Shown here: positions 52,963 through 61,721 of the stretch, one piece after another
Position numbering within the stretch: position 1 is the first letter of the stretch
Layout of the letters: each line of letters begins with the position of its first letter
The notes under the pieces: model-generated
What the model saw: the letters and a program-made list of their open reading frames with translations, nothing else
Told to the model about the DNA's origin: nothing
Database searches by the model: none
Assembly (NCBI GenBank): GCA_964395975.1
Contig: CAYNBZ010000002.1
Location: 20,725 to 84,724, forward strand
Direction: 5' to 3'
Length of the DNA stretch: 64,000 nucleotides
Source of the DNA: Avimuribaculum sp964395975
GTDB taxonomy: Bacteria > Bacteroidota > Bacteroidia > Bacteroidales > Muribaculaceae
Position numbers and translations under genes: made by a program

Positions 52963-52978
52963 TATTTTTGTAATTTTG
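52963..52978 (+). promoter_or_regulatory. Tandem TAnnTTTG boxes upstream of the nitroreductase gene
   Basis: TATTTTTG (52963-52970) is followed directly by TAATTTTG (52971-52978); both match the consensus. Transcription from either would begin at or beyond ATG 52981, which favours ATG 53020 as the real start codon. Confidence 0.5.
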
Positions 52979-53019
52979 TGATGTACAACGAATGGGTGAT
53001 TCAGAATAAATATAAAAAT

Positions 53020-53781
53020 ATGGCAGTAGATAATTATTTTAAAAATAGAAAGACTATTAGAAAATATTCGCAGCAAGAGGTGTCTGATGAACTTTTGAGG
53101 CAACTAATATCGGCTGCTGCTGAGGCCCCTACTACGGGCGGTATGCAACTTTACAGCGTTGTGGTGACACGTGATGACGAAATGAAACGGCAATTGGCTC
53201 CGCATCATTTTTTTCAGAAAATGGTTACGGATGCGCCTGTGGTATTGACGTTTTGTGCTGATTTCAACAGAATGACCCGATGGTGTGAAGCTTCGGATGC
53301 AAAGCCTTGCTATGGCAATTTCCAGTCGTTCATGTCGGCTGTGCTCGATGTGACGATTTTTGCCCAACAATTCAATACTGCTGCCGAAATGGCAGGTCTT
53401 GGCTGTTGTTATATAGGTACTACTACATATAATGCTCCACAAATTGCCGAAGTGTTGAAATTGCCAATTATGGTAATCCCTGTCGTGACCATTACAGTAG
53501 GTTATCCCTTCGATGCTGTATCGGAGTATAAGGCTGAACGTTTGCCGTTGGAAGCGATAATGCACGATGAGGTGTATTGCGATTATGATGATAGACGCAT
53601 CAAGGCTCTTTATGCCGAGAAGGAATCTCTTGAGGTAAACAAGCGGTATGTTGTGGAAAACAATAAGAGTACGCTTGCTCAGGTGTTTACTGATGTGCGC
53701 TATCCCAAGGATAACAATGAAGCCTTTTCCAAGGTATTTGCCGATTTTTTGCAGGAACACGGTTTTAAGATTCCGTTTTGA
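53020..53781 (+). CDS. Nitroreductase-family FMN oxidoreductase
   Basis: This FMN-dependent NAD(P)H oxidoreductase has 253 residues from ATG 53020 (MAVDNYFKNRKTIRKYS, the normal family start). The ATG at 52981 would add 13 residues, but the promoter boxes lie too close to it. Signatures: SAAAEAPTTGGMQLYSVVV, ALDVTIF-type helix VLDVTIFAQQFNTAAEMAGL, GCCYIGTTTYNA and VVTITVGYPFDAVSEYKAER. It resembles NfsA-like enzymes that reduce nitroaromatics or flavin; the physiological substrate is unknown. It is divergent from groES and convergent with the acyltransferase gene. Confidence 0.88.
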   Translation: MAVDNYFKNRKTIRKYSQQEVSDELLRQLISAAAEAPTTGGMQLYSVVVTRDDEMKRQLAPHHFFQKMVTDAPVVLTFCADFNRMTRWCEASDAKPCYGNFQSFMSAVLDVTIFAQQFNTAAEMAGLGCCYIGTTTYNAPQIAEVLKLPIMVIPVVTITVGYPFDAVSEYKAERLPLEAIMHDEVYCDYDDRRIKALYAEKESLEVNKRYVVENNKSTLAQVFTDVRYPKDNNEAFSKVFADFLQEHGFKIPF

Positions 53782-53797
53782 TGCCACGCTCCCTCTT

Positions 53798-54838
53798 TTA
53801 TTGCCCTGTAATGAAAGCCACAACTTTTCCGAGTGTGGTATGGCGGTATCGCTTGATGAGAAGATATGCCAAGTATGGCACATAAAATCCTGTGACAATG
53901 GCAAGGGCAGTTGATACTTGCCACGGTGCATGGGTATAAGAGAGGAATATTGGTTGGGAGAGGACTTGAGGAAACCACGACAACAGATAGATTGCGTATG
54001 ATGCGCCGTAATAAGGTTTGAAAAAACTCCAATTACGTTTGATGTACACTTGCCCGAAAGCTATGCTCATTGATATGCCGTTGAGGGCAGCCAAGGTTCT
54101 TATACCGAAGAAGTCGGGAACAAAGAAGTAGATAATGGATAAAGAAAAAGTTATGCATAATATTGGAATTGCATATTTGGCGATGTGCTTTTCAATCCCA
54201 TATTTGCAACAATAATAGCCCAAGGCAAAAAAGAACAGGTAATTGGCAACACCGCCGATGTTCAACAACCTAATATCTTTTACAGGGTTGGTGAGGTGAA
54301 GAATGAGTAACAATATCAGGATGACAATAGGGATATGCTTGATGTGTAGTTGGTTAAGGCACTTGGCTCCAATTGCAACTATGCAAAAAATCAGAAATAG
54401 TGTCGGTAGAAACCAATATGGTAAAATGACATTTTGCCATGGATCTAAGAGCATGTCAATGTATGCTTGCAACGAGCCTTTTATGGGGCGATTGACAAAT
54501 TGGGCGAGTAAAACCTTAGGATAAAATACAAGGCTGCTGATGACTATATAGGGTACGAGCAGACGTTTGGCTTTTTTCAGTAAGAATTTGCCTGTTTCAG
54601 TCCATGTCATTGTAGCAAGTGATAACCCTTTCTGTATATTTATGTACTTGAGTAGGTATCCAGATATTAACATGAACAGCGGCATATGGAATTGGTAAAT
54701 CCATGTGAATACGCAATTGTAGTTATCGCCGTCGTTCAGTCCGTAAAATCTGAGTCCATTGAATGAATGTCCAATGACAACAAGTAAAATACCCCAAATT
54801 TGTAAAAAAGAAATCAAATTGCTTGATTTTTGATTCAT
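53798..54838 (-). CDS. Acyltransferase family 3 membrane protein
   Basis: This 346-residue integral membrane O-acyltransferase has about ten hydrophobic helices. The N-terminal ISFLQIWGILLVVIGHSFNG carries the conserved His, and FTWIYQFHMPLFMLISGYLL is the second family block. Such proteins acetylate or succinylate surface glycans or peptidoglycan. ATG 54838 (MNQKSSNLIS) was chosen because a promoter box lies just upstream, inside the longer frame that begins at 54904. It converges on the nitroreductase gene with 16 bp between. Confidence 0.88.
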   Translation of the reverse strand: MNQKSSNLISFLQIWGILLVVIGHSFNGLRFYGLNDGDNYNCVFTWIYQFHMPLFMLISGYLLKYINIQKGLSLATMTWTETGKFLLKKAKRLLVPYIVISSLVFYPKVLLAQFVNRPIKGSLQAYIDMLLDPWQNVILPYWFLPTLFLIFCIVAIGAKCLNQLHIKHIPIVILILLLILHLTNPVKDIRLLNIGGVANYLFFFALGYYCCKYGIEKHIAKYAIPILCITFSLSIIYFFVPDFFGIRTLAALNGISMSIAFGQVYIKRNWSFFKPYYGASYAIYLLSWFPQVLSQPIFLSYTHAPWQVSTALAIVTGFYVPYLAYLLIKRYRHTTLGKVVAFITGQ

Positions 54839-54865
54839 ACAGTAAACCAATATGTGTATCGCTGC

Positions 54866-54873
54866 CAAAGATA
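54866..54873 (-). promoter_or_regulatory. Promoter box of the acyltransferase gene
   Basis: The minus strand reads TATCTTTG (plus-strand CAAAGATA), the canonical -7 box, giving a leader of about 20 nt. A TTTG at 54897-54900 is 23 nt upstream, a little far for -33. Confidence 0.6.
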
Positions 54874-55231
54874 AAACAAAAAAGTGATATACTGAGCAAA
54901 TCACGGTGATATGACGGAAGCGGTGTCCGGACTTTGTTACGGTGCCGCTTCACATTATATGGATGGGGATTAGAGCCGGACTGCCTGAAAAACCTTGCCA
55001 TTTTTCAATCTCTTTTGATAATTTTTCGATGAATTCAATTAATTCATTTCCCGGTTTTCTTTGATTTCATTAGTTTTTTATATCTCTGTGGCGGAGATAC
55101 AAGCAATATGCCAACCCAAATGCTGTTAAACAGCGTACAGTAAGATTGACGTTGGGAGTAGAATCACATACAAGGAGCATGCTTTCCTGCCTGTCCGGAG
55201 GTGGAGGCTTTCTTGTGCGCTTTTCCCGTGA

Positions 55232-55435
55232 GGCGAGCATACCATTACGGGGCTGACCGTCAGCAAAAGTGGAACAGACTATGTGGGGCTGATTGGCGTT
55301 CTCGGCTCTGGTGGTAAGGTGCAGAACCTGACGCTGGATAATATGGATATAAGCGGCTACAGATATGTCGGCGGTGTGGTGGGAAGCAACTATTCCGGCA
55401 CCGTGACCGACTGCACCGTCTCGGGCTCGATGTGA
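55232..55435 (+). pseudogene. Remnant of a GLUG-motif / adhesin-like surface protein
   Basis: An in-frame block of 67 residues without a start codon contains HTITGLTVSKSGTDYVGLIG, then GSGGKVQNLTLDNMDISGYR and YVGGVVGSNYSGTVTDCTVSGS, followed by a stop. The V-G-G-V-V-G and C-T-V-S-G pattern is that of GLUG-repeat surface proteins of Bacteroidales. A stop lies just upstream and no signal peptide is present, so it is a fragment left by deletion or recombination. Confidence 0.7.
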
Positions 55436-55746
55436 ACCTTATCTGAGCCAGCACTTGCCACGCTTCCCGTAAGACCGGTGTACCGGGTAGGACTTTTACC
55501 CTTTCTCTTTCGTCCCCTGAACATGACCAAAACCGTGTTACAGGGGATGATTCGTTTCTGTACCTGATGTCAAAACAAAAGATAAACATAAAGGCCGTAA
55601 TATTGAAACTTGCCATATGCTATGATGAGGTCATTTCTTTGTCATTATGTGGAACATGAAGCAGTGGATTTTATGGATTTCTTATAAAAATGCAATAAAA
55701 TGGAAATTTTTAATGCTGTTTTATGAGCAAATTGAAAGAAAATATG

Positions 55747-55754
55747 TATTTTTG
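55747..55754 (+). promoter_or_regulatory. Promoter box of gltB-gltD-asnB
   Basis: TATTTTTG matches the consensus and lies 48 nt before ATG 55803. The -33 region is only TTTT-like. Confidence 0.5.
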
Positions 55755-55802
55755 TGAGCAAAATTTTTAAAAGAATTGGGTTGATACGATAAAATTGACG
55801 TA

Positions 55803-58800
55803 ATGAAGATAATGCAAGTTGAAAAGAAGGGCTGTGCCCACAGTGAGAACAACCCCCGGCATCCCGGACTTTACAGTCCGGAATATGAGCATGATGCTTG
55901 TGGTGTCGGTATGATTGTTGATATACATGGAAATAAATCGCATGAATTGGTTGACTCGGCTTTAAAGGTGTTGGAAAACATGAAGCATCGAGGTGCCGAA
56001 GGTGCCGATAACAAGACGGGTGATGGTGCCGGTATCATGTTACAAATACCGCATGAATTTATACTGTTGCAAGGTATTCCCGTTCCCGAAAAGGGAAAGT
56101 ACGGCACGGGACTCGTGTTTTTGCCGAAAAATGAAAGTAAGCAGTCGGAAATATTGAGCGTGATGATCGAGGAGATAGAGCGTGAGGGACTCACATTGAT
56201 GCACCTGCGCTCGGTTCCTGTCAATTCCGATGTGCTTGGAGAGAGTGCACGTCAGACCGAGCCGGATATTAAGCAACTGTTCATTACCGGTGTTACCGAT
56301 GTGGAAAATATTGACAGGACATTATATAGGATAAGGAAAAAGATAGAAAAGCGTGTATCCGATCCCGATTTTTATGTGGTTTCACTGTCGAGCAAGAATA
56401 TTGTTTATAAGGGAATGTTGTCATCGATGCAAGTGCGAAAGTATTTTGCCGACCTCACACAGCCATACTTTACGAGTGGCATGGCAATAGTGCATTCGCG
56501 ATTCAGCACCAATACGTTCCCAACATGGAGTCTTGCGCAGCCGTTTCGCTTGCTTGCCCATAATGGAGAGATAAATACTATCCGTGGTAACCGTGGTTGG
56601 ATGGATGCACGTGAGAGTGTGCTTTCTACGCCATTGCTTGGGAACGTAAAGGATATACGCCCTATTATCCAGCCTAACATGAGTGACAGCGCATCGCTCG
56701 ATAATGTGCTTGAATTTTTTGTTATGTCGGGACTTAGCTTGCCTCATGCCATGGCAATGCTCATACCCGAATCGTTTAATGATAAGAATCCAATTAGTGA
56801 GGATTTAAAGGCATTTTATGAATATCACTCTATATTGATGGAGCCGTGGGACGGTCCTGCAGCATTGTTGTTCAGTGATGGCCGTTATGCCGGCGGGATG
56901 CTCGATCGTAACGGCTTGCGTCCGGCACGCTACCTTATAACCAAAAATGACATAATGGTTGTGGCAAGTGAATCCGGAGTGATAAGTTTTGAGCCCGAAA
57001 ACATTAAGGAGAAGGGACGTTTGCAACCAGGTAAGATTTTGCTTGTGGACACGCAAGAAGGCAAAATATATTATGACGGGGAGATAAAGGAGGAACTGGC
57101 TTCGGCAAAGCCATATCGCAAATGGCTTTCGACAAACCGTATCGAACTCGATGCGTTGCGCAGCGGTCGCAAAGTGAGCAACGGCGTTGATGAGTTTGGC
57201 CGCAAGTTGCGGGCTTTTGGTTTCACGCGCGAGGATGTGGAGAAGATAATAATTCCCATGTGCGATAAGGGCGCTGAGCCTACGGCATCGATGGGTAATG
57301 ATACGCCGCTTGCCGTATTATCGGATAAGCCGCAATTGTTTTTCAATTTTTTCCGCCAACAGTTTGCGCAAGTCACCAATCCGGCAATTGACCCGATACG
57401 TGAAGAGCTTGTAATGTCACTTATCGAATATATTGGCGCTGTGGGTACCAATATATTGTTGCCTAACGAGAGTCATTGCAAGATGGTGAGATTGCCGCAT
57501 CCGATATTGACTAACACCCAACTTGACATACTTTGCAATATCCGTTACAAGGGATTCAACACTGTTAAGCTACCGATGGTTTTTGAAGTGAGCAAGGGTG
57601 TGTCGGGGCTTCGCGAAGCAATAAATGAGTTGTGTAATGGTGCAGAGCAGGCCGTGAGCAACGGGGTCAACTATATAATAATTTCCGACCGTGATATAGA
57701 TGCCACACATGCCGCCATCCCGTCGTTGCTTGCGGTGAGTGCCGTTCATCACCACTTGATAAGTGTTCAGAAACGTGTGCAGACGGCTCTGATAGTAGAA
57801 AGCGGAGAAATAAGAGAAGTGATGCATGCCGCATTGCTCCTTGGCTATGGTGCAAGTGCAATCAACCCGTACATGGCATTTGCCATACTCGACAACCTGT
57901 CGAAAAACGGTGAAATACCTATGCACTATGAAACTGCCGAAAAGAATTATATAAAGGCCATTTGCAAGGGCTTGTATAAAATAATGAGCAAGATGGGTAT
58001 AAGTACCATACGCTCTTATCGAGGGGCAAAGATTTTTGAATCGGTAGGATTGAGTGAGGAATTGCTAAAGGCTTATTTCGGTACTGCCGTTTCCTCAATT
58101 GGCGGTATAGACCTTAAAGAAATAGCATCTGATTACATCAAGTTCCATGATGCCGGATTTGTAGGTGCCCACAACGATGATGAGTTGTTACCGTATATAG
58201 GCCAATATTCTTATCGCAAGGATGGTGAACAACATGCGTGGAATCCGGAAACCATCAGTTCATTGCAACTTGCGACAAGACTCGGCAGTTACAAGAAATT
58301 CAAGGAATTCACCAAAAAAGTGGATGAAAAGGCTTCGCCGATATTCTTGCGTGATTTCTTCACTTTCAAGAAGAACCCTATTCCTATTGAGAAGGTAGAG
58401 CCTGTGGAATCTATTGTGAAGCATTTCGTTACGGGTGCAATTTCGTTTGGAGCCATCAGTAAAGAGGCACATGAAGCTCTGGCTCTGGCAATGAACGAAC
58501 TCGGAGCGCGCAGCAATACCGGCGAAGGTGGAGAGGATTCCATTCGCTTCCATGGCAGTATCGATGGTATATCACTTAACAGCAAGACCAAACAGGTGGC
58601 TTCGGGCCGTTTCGGTGTCACTACCGAATATCTTGTCAATGCTGAAGAAATACAAATCAAGGTTGCTCAAGGTGCAAAGCCCGGTGAGGGCGGGCAATTG
58701 CCCGGGTTCAAAGTGGATGAAGTGATAGCACGTACGCGTCATTCAATACCGGGAATATCGCTTATTTCGCCTCCACCGCATCACGATATATATTCGATAG

Positions 58801-60326
58801 AGGACTTGGCTCAGTTGATATTTGATTTGAAAAATGTAAACCCCAAGGCCAAAATCAGCGTGAAACTTGTAGCAGAAAGTGGCGTTGGAACCATTGCCGC
58901 AGGTGTTGTTAAGGCCAAAGCCGACCTTATAGTAATTTCCGGAGCTGAGGGCGGAACAGGAGCTTCTCCTGCTTCATCGGTAAGATATGCCGGCATTTCG
59001 CCCGAGATCGGATTGAGTGAAACACAACAGACACTTGTATTGAACGGTTTGCGAGGACAAGTGCGATTGCAGACCGACGGTCAGATCAAGACCGGTCGCG
59101 ACGTGGTGAGCATGGCTTTGCTTGGCGCTGAGGAATTTGCATTTGGCACAACGGCATTGATAGTTTTGGGTTGTGTGATGATGCGTAAGTGTCATGCCAA
59201 TACATGTCCGGTGGGTGTAGCCACGCAAGATCCTAAGTTGCGTGAACATTTTAAGGGACACTATAAATATCTTGTAAATTATTTCAGATTCCTTGCCGAA
59301 GAGGTAAGAGAATATCTCGCCGAGATGGGATTTGAACGATTTGACGACATAGTGGGTCGAACCGACCTTATTGAAATCAAACCTTCGCAACAAGGCAGTA
59401 AATTGTCGTTGCTAAATTTTGGACGCATTTTGCATCGGGAGATGAATGGTGCAGCCATACACAATGTTACAAGTCAGATACATGGAATAGCAAGTGTTAA
59501 AGATGTACAGATGATTGCTGCTGCAAAAGATGCTATCGAAAGTGGGAAAGAAGTTTCGCTTGAGTATGCCATAGCCAATACCGACCGTGCCGTTGGTGCA
59601 ATGCTATCGGGAGAGGTTGCTGCAAGGTATGGCAATGACGGTTTGCCTGACAGGACTATAAATGTACAGTTCAAGGGGTCGGCCGGTCAGAGTTTCGGTG
59701 CGTTTCTAGCCCATGGCATAAATTTCAAACTTGAAGGCGAGGCCAACGACTACCTTGGTAAGGGGCTGAGCGGAGGTCATATCTCAGTGCAACCGCCGGT
59801 GAGAAGCAATTTCGCAGCTGAAAAAAATGCCATTGCAGGTAATACTTTGCTTTATGGTGCAACGAGCGGTGAAGTGTATATCAATGGGCGGGTAGGCGAA
59901 CGTTTTGCCGTACGCAACTCAGGTGCTATCGCAGTTGTCGAAGGCGTGGGTGATCACTGCTGCGAGTACATGACCGGTGGACGTGTAGTGGTGCTTGGTG
60001 ACACGGGTCGCAATTTTGCCGCCGGCATGAGTGGTGGTGTGGCTTACGTATGGGACAAAAACCACAATTTCGACTACTTCTGTAATATGGAAATGGTGGA
60101 ACTTTCGTTGCTTGAAGGCAATACGGCAAGGAAAGAGCTGCATGAACTCGTGCGCCAACATTATTTTTACACCGGCTCACAACTTGCACGGACGATGCTC
60201 GACGATTGGAACAGTTATATCAACGACTTCATACAAGTTACACCTATCGAGTATAAGAAAGTCCTTGCCGAGGAGCAGATGCGCCGCTTGCAACAGAAAA
60301 TTGCCGAAGTGCAAAGGGATTATTAA
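55803..60326 (+). CDS. gltB: Glutamate synthase large subunit
   Basis: This 1507-residue enzyme converts glutamine and 2-oxoglutarate to two glutamates. The N-terminal class II amidotransferase uses Cys33 (EHDACGVGMIVD), exposed after removal of a short propeptide. A central domain and the FMN/Fe-S synthase domain follow (SNTGEGGEDSIRFHG, GAKPGEGGQLPGFKV, ISGAEGGTGASPASSVRYAG, MMRKCHANTCPVGVATQDP with the cluster cysteines). The GXGXG helix domain ends the protein (GKGLSGGHISVQPP, GEYM-type CCEYMTGGRVVVLGDTG). Length is normal. First gene of a nitrogen-assimilation operon. Confidence 0.98.
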   Translation: MKIMQVEKKGCAHSENNPRHPGLYSPEYEHDACGVGMIVDIHGNKSHELVDSALKVLENMKHRGAEGADNKTGDGAGIMLQIPHEFILLQGIPVPEKGKYGTGLVFLPKNESKQSEILSVMIEEIEREGLTLMHLRSVPVNSDVLGESARQTEPDIKQLFITGVTDVENIDRTLYRIRKKIEKRVSDPDFYVVSLSSKNIVYKGMLSSMQVRKYFADLTQPYFTSGMAIVHSRFSTNTFPTWSLAQPFRLLAHNGEINTIRGNRGWMDARESVLSTPLLGNVKDIRPIIQPNMSDSASLDNVLEFFVMSGLSLPHAMAMLIPESFNDKNPISEDLKAFYEYHSILMEPWDGPAALLFSDGRYAGGMLDRNGLRPARYLITKNDIMVVASESGVISFEPENIKEKGRLQPGKILLVDTQEGKIYYDGEIKEELASAKPYRKWLSTNRIELDALRSGRKVSNGVDEFGRKLRAFGFTREDVEKIIIPMCDKGAEPTASMGNDTPLAVLSDKPQLFFNFFRQQFAQVTNPAIDPIREELVMSLIEYIGAVGTNILLPNESHCKMVRLPHPILTNTQLDILCNIRYKGFNTVKLPMVFEVSKGVSGLREAINELCNGAEQAVSNGVNYIIISDRDIDATHAAIPSLLAVSAVHHHLISVQKRVQTALIVESGEIREVMHAALLLGYGASAINPYMAFAILDNLSKNGEIPMHYETAEKNYIKAICKGLYKIMSKMGISTIRSYRGAKIFESVGLSEELLKAYFGTAVSSIGGIDLKEIASDYIKFHDAGFVGAHNDDELLPYIGQYSYRKDGEQHAWNPETISSLQLATRLGSYKKFKEFTKKVDEKASPIFLRDFFTFKKNPIPIEKVEPVESIVKHFVTGAISFGAISKEAHEALALAMNELGARSNTGEGGEDSIRFHGSIDGISLNSKTKQVASGRFGVTTEYLVNAEEIQIKVAQGAKPGEGGQLPGFKVDEVIARTRHSIPGISLISPPPHHDIYSIEDLAQLIFDLKNVNPKAKISVKLVAESGVGTIAAGVVKAKADLIVISGAEGGTGASPASSVRYAGISPEIGLSETQQTLVLNGLRGQVRLQTDGQIKTGRDVVSMALLGAEEFAFGTTALIVLGCVMMRKCHANTCPVGVATQDPKLREHFKGHYKYLVNYFRFLAEEVREYLAEMGFERFDDIVGRTDLIEIKPSQQGSKLSLLNFGRILHREMNGAAIHNVTSQIHGIASVKDVQMIAAAKDAIESGKEVSLEYAIANTDRAVGAMLSGEVAARYGNDGLPDRTINVQFKGSAGQSFGAFLAHGINFKLEGEANDYLGKGLSGGHISVQPPVRSNFAAEKNAIAGNTLLYGATSGEVYINGRVGERFAVRNSGAIAVVEGVGDHCCEYMTGGRVVVLGDTGRNFAAGMSGGVAYVWDKNHNFDYFCNMEMVELSLLEGNTARKELHELVRQHYFYTGSQLARTMLDDWNSYINDFIQVTPIEYKKVLAEEQMRRLQQKIAEVQRDY

Positions 60327-60367
60327 CAAAATTCACAGAACGATTTTTAAGATACAAATTCAGATAT

Positions 60368-61720
60368 ATGGGAAACCCTAAAGCATTTATGACCATTCCA
60401 CGGCAAGATGCCGACTATCGCCCTGTACACGACCGCATCGCCGACTTTGGCGAGGTAGAACAGACTCTCAACCGTAGCGACCGTATGTTGCAAGCATCGC
60501 GTTGCATGGATTGCGGTGTTCCGTTTTGCAATTGGGCTTGTCCGCTCGGCAATCGTCAGCCGGAGTTCCAGGATGCATTATATAAAGGTGAGTGGAAAAA
60601 GGCTTACGAGATTCTTAGCCTCACCAATGACTTCCCCGAATTTACGGGCAGAATATGTCCGGCTTTGTGCGAGAAAAGTTGTGTATTGCAACTGTGCATC
60701 AATTCTCCCGTTACAATTCGTGAAAATGAGGCTGCAATAATAGAAGTGGCATTCCGTGAGGGATATGTGAAACCGGGTAAATATGAACGTAATGGTAAAC
60801 GGGTGGCAGTTATAGGCTCAGGACCTGCAGGGCTTGCTGCGGCCAACCGCCTTAACAAGATGGGTTATACTGTCACTGTGTTTGAAAAGTTGGAATACAT
60901 AGGAGGGTTGTTGCGCTTCGGAATTCCTAATTTTAAACTTAACAAGTCGATTATAGACCGCCGTCTTGCTGTAATGGAGGTTGAAGGAATAGAGTTCAAA
61001 ACCGAAACGAAAGTGGACGTTACCAAGTTGCCGGAGGGCTACGATGCATATTGTTTGTGTACGGGTACTCCACAAGCTCGCGATTTAAAAATACCCGGAC
61101 GCGACTTGAAGGGGATTTATTTTGCCATGGACATGCTTGCACAACAAAACCGTGTGCTTGCAGGACAAGCAATTAAAGATAGTGATCGCATTACAGCCAA
61201 GGGTAAACATGTGCTTGTGATAGGCGGTGGCGATACAGGCAGCGATTGCATAGGTACGGCCAACAGACAAGGAGCATTGAGCGTGACGCAAATAGAAATC
61301 ATGCCGAAACCTCCGGTTGGCTACAATCCTGCTACGCCGTGGCCGCAGTGGCCCGTAATATTAAAAACGAGCAGTAGTCACGAAGAGGGATGTGAACGGC
61401 GATGGAGCTTGTCATCGAATAAGTTCATAGGTAAAAACGGTCGTGTGTGCGGTGTCGAGGTTGAAGAGGTTGAATGGGTTGACAATCCCGATGGGGGGCG
61501 TCCCATCATGAAGCCTACCGGTAAGACTGAGGTGATTAAGGCCGATATTGTGTTACTGGCAATGGGATTTTTAAAACCGGAACAGCCACAGTTACCTGAA
61601 AATGTATTCGTCGCCGGTGATGCAGCTACGGGCGCAAGCCTTGTAGTAAGATGTATCGACGGTGGACGACGGGCGGCAAAGGCAATAGATGAATATTTGA
61701 ATAGTAAAACGCGGATGTGA
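60368..61720 (+). CDS. gltD: Glutamate synthase small subunit
   Basis: This 450-residue FAD/Fe-S protein passes NAD(P)H electrons to GltB. The N-terminal cysteines for two 4Fe-4S clusters are in RCMDCGVPFCNWACPLGN and GRICPALCEKSCVLQLC. The FAD site is VIGSGPAGLAAANRL and the second nucleotide site VIGGGDTGSDCIG. FVAGDAATGASLVVRCIDGG is the C-terminal FAD motif. It lies 41 bp after gltB and 1 bp before asnB. Confidence 0.97.
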   Translation: MGNPKAFMTIPRQDADYRPVHDRIADFGEVEQTLNRSDRMLQASRCMDCGVPFCNWACPLGNRQPEFQDALYKGEWKKAYEILSLTNDFPEFTGRICPALCEKSCVLQLCINSPVTIRENEAAIIEVAFREGYVKPGKYERNGKRVAVIGSGPAGLAAANRLNKMGYTVTVFEKLEYIGGLLRFGIPNFKLNKSIIDRRLAVMEVEGIEFKTETKVDVTKLPEGYDAYCLCTGTPQARDLKIPGRDLKGIYFAMDMLAQQNRVLAGQAIKDSDRITAKGKHVLVIGGGDTGSDCIGTANRQGALSVTQIEIMPKPPVGYNPATPWPQWPVILKTSSSHEEGCERRWSLSSNKFIGKNGRVCGVEVEEVEWVDNPDGGRPIMKPTGKTEVIKADIVLLAMGFLKPEQPQLPENVFVAGDAATGASLVVRCIDGGRRAAKAIDEYLNSKTRM

Positions 61721-61721
61721 C

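Larger units (their letters stand above)
54839..55802. other. 964-bp intergenic region with a surface-protein fossil
   Basis: Apart from two promoters and the GLUG-like remnant (55232-55435) I see no intact gene. The stretch ~55080-55560 is clearly richer in G+C than the genes on both sides, which suggests imported or rearranged DNA. A minus-strand open frame across 55260-55616 is a shadow of the remnant. Confidence 0.6.

Noticed and set aside
52981..53019. ATG 52981 as start of the nitroreductase
   Set aside because: Two -7 boxes end at 52970 and 52978, so transcription would begin at or after this ATG; 53020 gives the family start.
54839..54904. Longer N-terminus of the acyltransferase (start at 54904)
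   Set aside because: The canonical TATCTTTG promoter box lies within this extension, and the family N-terminus begins at 54838.
55260..55616. Minus-strand open frame of 118 codons
   Set aside because: It is antisense to the GLUG-like fragment, has Arg/Ser-rich shadow composition, no start context and no family motif.
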